Assembly (NCBI GenBank): GCA_905200315.1
Contig: CAJKKA010000094.1
Coordinates: forward strand, 1 to 6,395
Direction: 5' to 3'
Length of the DNA stretch: 6,395 nucleotides
Origin: an uncultured Clostridium sp.
Lineage (GTDB): Bacteria > Bacillota_A > Clostridia > TANB77 > CAG-508
The position numbers and the translations under genes are program-made. The notes under the pieces were generated by a model. The model made no database searches. It was not told the origin of the DNA and saw only the letters and a program-made list of their open reading frames with translations. Numbering within the stretch: the stretch's first letter is position 1; each line of letters opens with the position of its first letter. This document shows positions 5,961 to 6,395 of this stretch, one piece after another.

Positions 5961-6395
5961 AAATTTTTTGATATTCACTAGCATTTCCAAATAAAAAATC
6001 TTTAATTGCTTTAAAAAATAAAGCAATTTTATTTTGTTTTGCAGAAACAATATGAGTATTTGCATTAATTATATATTCAACACCATTTTCAATAGCTGTT
6101 TTTTTATCTTCAAGTTTTTCCATCATTTTAATATAATAATTATTAAAGAAAAAGTAATCTTCTGTAATTCCTATTAAATTTTTATAGTTATATAATTTTC
6201 TTCTAAAGTTATCTACTTCTTCTATTGTTTTTATAGAATTAAAGTAATTATTAAAATAAGCTTCAATAATTAAATTTTGTGTTTCAAAGAAAGTGGTTTT
6301 TATAATATGCTTTTGCTTTGCAATTTTTGCTTGAATAGAAGCGTTATTATGTTCTTCTAGTGTAAGTTTATTATTAAGTTTAATTAAGTCTTCTT
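5959..6395 (-). CDS. Unrecognised protein, C-terminal part (5' end outside window)
   Basis: A minus-strand frame enters at the right edge and runs 144 complete codons without interruption to TAA at 5961-5959. No start lies in a convincing position within the window, so the gene begins outside. Visible residues include EDLIKLNNKLTLEEHNN, KTIEEVDNFRRKLYNYKN, MMEKLEDKKTAIENGVEY and the end FLFGNASEYQKI. The segment is rich in Lys, Asn, Ile and aromatic residues, is predicted mainly helical by eye, and has no transmembrane helix, cysteine motif or catalytic signature that I recognise. Codon use matches its A/T-rich neighbours. The strong terminator overlapping its stop codon supports a real, expressed gene. 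Function cannot be assigned from this part; the N-terminal domain would be decisive. Confidence 0.75.
   Translation of the reverse strand, partial: EDLIKLNNKLTLEEHNNASIQAKIAKQKHIIKTTFFETQNLIIEAYFNNYFNSIKTIEEVDNFRRKLYNYKNLIGITEDYFFFNNYYIKMMEKLEDKKTAIENGVEYIINANTHIVSAKQNKIALFFKAIKDFLFGNASEYQKI

Overview
The window reads as chromosomal DNA from a low-GC, anaerobic Bacillota lineage of the Clostridia type. Coding DNA is very A/T-rich, ribosome binding sites are strong GGAGG or AAGGAG sequences, and promoters are sigma-A-like. The best marker is a small gene missed by ordinary ORF length cut-offs, encoding a six-cysteine SCIFF peptide, a ranthipeptide precursor that is a near-signature of Clostridia. 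The species cannot be named from the sequence.

Layout. At the left edge (2-619, +) is the C-terminal part of a HlyC/CorC-family membrane protein: two CBS domains plus the transporter-associated domain. It is followed by a promoter and the 51-residue SCIFF precursor gene (708-863, +), closed by a strong hairpin terminator (893-921). Between this and the next gene lie two tandem, relatively GC-rich repeat units (924-1074), each ending in a short hairpin and a T-run. A convergent gene (1090-2331, -) encodes an unrecognised exported or membrane-anchored beta-rich protein with two Ig-like repeats. It has its own candidate promoter. Upstream of it, on the same strand, is leuS (2433-4844, -), with its own terminator and a near-consensus promoter. 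Divergent from leuS is a family 4 uracil-DNA glycosylase (5118-5669, +). A noncoding stretch of about 290 bases follows (5670-5958), packed with inverted repeats related to the left-hand units, and then a bidirectional-looking terminator. The right edge holds the C-terminal part of an unrecognised minus-strand protein (5959-6395).

How the parts relate. The genes do not form one pathway: leucyl-tRNA charging, base-excision repair, a CBS-regulated membrane protein, a ranthipeptide precursor and a surface protein each appear to be transcribed independently. Two points stand out. The SCIFF precursor lacks its usual adjacent radical SAM maturase gene. A dispersed repeat family sharing a TATTATAGG end and a GTAGGGG core occupies both gene-free stretches of the window. 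Apart from the SCIFF peptide, no undescribed enzymatic system is visible here.
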